Below, piece after piece: positions 46,048 through 47,149 of a DNA stretch of 47,149 nucleotides. The stretch covers positions 1-47,149 of the forward strand of contig DASZJD010000026.1 in assembly GCA_035948415.1 (NCBI GenBank), given 5' to 3'. A program made the translations under genes and the position numbers. The stretch comes from Acidimicrobiia bacterium. Lineage in GTDB: Bacteria > Actinomycetota > Acidimicrobiia > IMCC26256 > PALSA-555. Positions within the stretch are counted from its first letter, which is position 1; each line of letters opens with the position of its first letter. The notes under the pieces are model-generated. The model was not told the DNA's origin. It was given only the letters and a program-made list of their open reading frames with translations, and did not search any database.

Positions 46048-46053
46048 TAGGTT
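46048..46053 (+). promoter_or_regulatory. Putative -10 element of the thi operon
   Basis: TAGGTT fits TANNNT and would start transcription near 46060, just at the beginning of the TPP riboswitch. No convincing -35 element is seen. A short hairpin GCGCGC-CGA-GCGCGC (45995-46009) lies between this and the kdp control region. Confidence 0.35.
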
Positions 46054-46060
46054 CGGGCCA

Positions 46061-46155
46061 ACGCACGGGAGCCCGGTGACACCGGGCTGAGAGGAGGGCT
46101 GAGGAGCCCTCGACCGTCTGAACCTGATCCGGGTCATGCCGGCGAAGGGAGGACC
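46061..46155 (+). promoter_or_regulatory. TPP riboswitch (THI element)
   Basis: All conserved parts are visible: the GGGAGCC opening (46067-46073), a P3-type arm with CCCGGTGACACCGGG (46072-46086), CTGAGA (46087-46092), a variable GC hairpin, and then CTGATCCGGGTCATGCCGG (46123-46141) with GCGAAGGGA (46142-46150) closing the element. The ribosome site of thiE (GGGAGG, 46147-46152) lies within the closing strand, and CACGG (46064-46068) is complementary to CCGTG (46154-46158), which includes the GTG start. Thiamine pyrophosphate binding would hide the start and repress translation. Confidence 0.92.
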
Positions 46156-46782
46156 GTGCCGCTCGGTCGGCTGCACGTCGTCACGGACACCAGGCCCGGT
46201 CGCGACCCGATCCGCGTCGTGGACGCCGCCCTGGCCGGCGGGGCGCCGGTCGTGCAGGTACGGGGCAAGGGGCTCACCGACGCCGAGCTCTACGAGCTGG
46301 CCTGCTGGGTCGCCGACCGCTGCGCCCGGCACGGGGCGCTCTGCGTCGTCAACGACCGGCCCGACGTGGCCCTGGCCGTCGGCGCCGGAGGCGCCCACGT
46401 CGGTGCGCACGACCTGCCGGTCGCAGCGGCACGCCGGGTGCTCGGCCCGGACCGGGTCCTGGGTGCGACGGCGCGCGACGCCGACACCGGGCTCGCGCAC
46501 CAGGCCGCGGGAGCGTCCTACCTCGGCGTCGGCCCCGCCTACGCCAGCTCGACGAAGGCCGGCCTGCCGGCGCCGCTCGGCCCCGCGGGCGTCGGACGGG
46601 TCGCGGCCGCCGTCTCCATCCCGGTCATCGCGGTCGCGGGGGTGACACCCGGGAGCGTGGAGGCGCTGCTCGCCGCCGGCGCCTACGGGGTCGCGGTCAT
46701 CAGCGCGGTCTCGGACGCCCACGACCCGGCGCGCGCCACGACGGCGCTCCTCGCGGCGTTGGACGCGGTGGCGGTCGGGTGA
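46156..46782 (+). CDS. thiE: Thiamine-phosphate synthase ThiE
   Basis: A 208-aa TIM-barrel enzyme that couples HMP-pyrophosphate with thiazole phosphate to thiamine phosphate. LHVVTDTRP opens the barrel. VQVRGKG (33-39) and NDRPD (66-70) are the diphosphate and Mg2+ sites; HVGAHDLP (81-88) and YLGVGPAYASSTKAG (122-136) follow. AVAGVTPGSVEALLAAGAYGVAVISAV gives the phosphate-binding end. The usual HxGQ/D motif reads HVGAHD, a mild variation. GTG 46156 is directly controlled by the riboswitch, and its stop overlaps the thiO start by four bases. Confidence 0.92.
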   Translation: MPLGRLHVVTDTRPGRDPIRVVDAALAGGAPVVQVRGKGLTDAELYELACWVADRCARHGALCVVNDRPDVALAVGAGGAHVGAHDLPVAAARRVLGPDRVLGATARDADTGLAHQAAGASYLGVGPAYASSTKAGLPAPLGPAGVGRVAAAVSIPVIAVAGVTPGSVEALLAAGAYGVAVISAVSDAHDPARATTALLAALDAVAVG

Positions 46783-47149
46783 CCCCGACGATCACCGTCG
46801 TCGGCGGCGGGGCCATCGGCCTGGCGACGGCCTGGCGGATCGCCCAGCGGGGGCCGCGGACCGTCGTCGTCGACCCGGAGCCGGGTCGGGGCGCCACCGA
46901 CGTCGCGGCCGGGATGCTCGCCCCCGTGACCGAGGTGCACTACGGGGAGGCGCCGCTCCTGGCCCTGAACCTCGAGTCGGCCCGCCGCTGGCCGAGCTTC
47001 GTCACCGAACTCGAGGCCGCGGCCGGCGTCCCCGTCGGCTACCGGCAGGAGGGCACGCTCGCCGTCGCCGTCGAGGACGACGACCGGCGCGCCCTCGACG
47101 CCCTCGTGCAGTTCCAGCGGCAGCTCGGCCTCCCGGTCGAGCGGCTGGG
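46779..47149 (+). CDS. thiO: Glycine oxidase ThiO, truncated by window end
   Basis: At least 123 residues of a D-amino-acid-oxidase-family flavoenzyme. The FAD loop is VVGGGAIGLATAWRIAQRG near the N-terminus. DVAAGMLAPVTEVHYGE is the ThiO-type second segment (AAGMLAP). The gene runs off the right edge without a stop. GTG 46779 overlaps the thiE stop (GTGA). ThiO oxidises glycine to the imine used for the thiazole ring of thiamine; thiS and thiG probably follow outside the window. Confidence 0.9.
   Translation, partial: MTPTITVVGGGAIGLATAWRIAQRGPRTVVVDPEPGRGATDVAAGMLAPVTEVHYGEAPLLALNLESARRWPSFVTELEAAAGVPVGYRQEGTLAVAVEDDDRRALDALVQFQRQLGLPVERL

Overview
The window reads as chromosomal DNA of a high-GC actinomycete, most likely an uncultured relative of Acidimicrobiia. 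This is inferred from the very high GC, the many GTG starts, stop/start overlaps of the GTGA, ATGA and TGATG type, an F420/NADP-type oxidoreductase, a small surface protein ending in an LAFTG motif (class E sortase type), and a TPP-riboswitch-led thi operon. I see no rRNA, tRNA, CRISPR array, transposase or phage gene.

Left part, about 1-9.4 kb: small catabolic and redox genes in mixed orientation with slightly more relaxed codon use. They are an HSL-type esterase, a PPOX/flavin-fold protein, a PilZ protein, the LAFTG surface protein, a quinone-oxidoreductase-like MDR enzyme, an F420/NADP-type reductase, a nitrobindin-like protein, an aldo/keto reductase, and a cyclic-nucleotide-domain/thioredoxin-reductase-like fusion with no redox cysteine pairs. 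Two gene remnants lie here: frame-disrupted coding sequence before the esterase, and a lone PDZ domain at 5407-5667.

Middle part, about 9.5-25.5 kb: a membrane PAS-GGDEF-EAL protein, a P-loop kinase, a VOC protein, a copper amine oxidase, a secreted SGNH-type protein, an ECF sigma factor with an overlapping membrane partner, a DUF2330 protein, a site-2 protease, TesB, HtpX and a bifunctional penicillin-binding protein.

Right part, about 25.6-47.1 kb: a tightly overlapped minus-strand operon livF-livG-acyl-CoA ligase-livH-livM-livK ending at a strong hairpin; a divergent second PAS-GGDEF-EAL protein whose membrane domain is related to the first; a CaiB-type CoA transferase with permuted segment order; an orphan pair of molybdenum-hydroxylase subunits (2Fe-2S and FAD); a complete high-affinity potassium operon (49-aa small membrane ORF, kdpF, A, B, C, D, E); and, divergently, a TPP riboswitch controlling thiE and thiO, the latter cut by the window end.

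Three genes (PilZ and two GGDEF-EAL proteins) belong to cyclic-di-GMP signalling. The kdp upstream region carries three CTTAGCG direct repeats spaced 42 and 21 bp apart, candidate KdpE sites. The best candidates for something undescribed are the membrane sensor domain shared by the two GGDEF-EAL proteins, the cysteine-less redox fusion, and the acyl-CoA ligase with an altered P-loop built into the liv operon.
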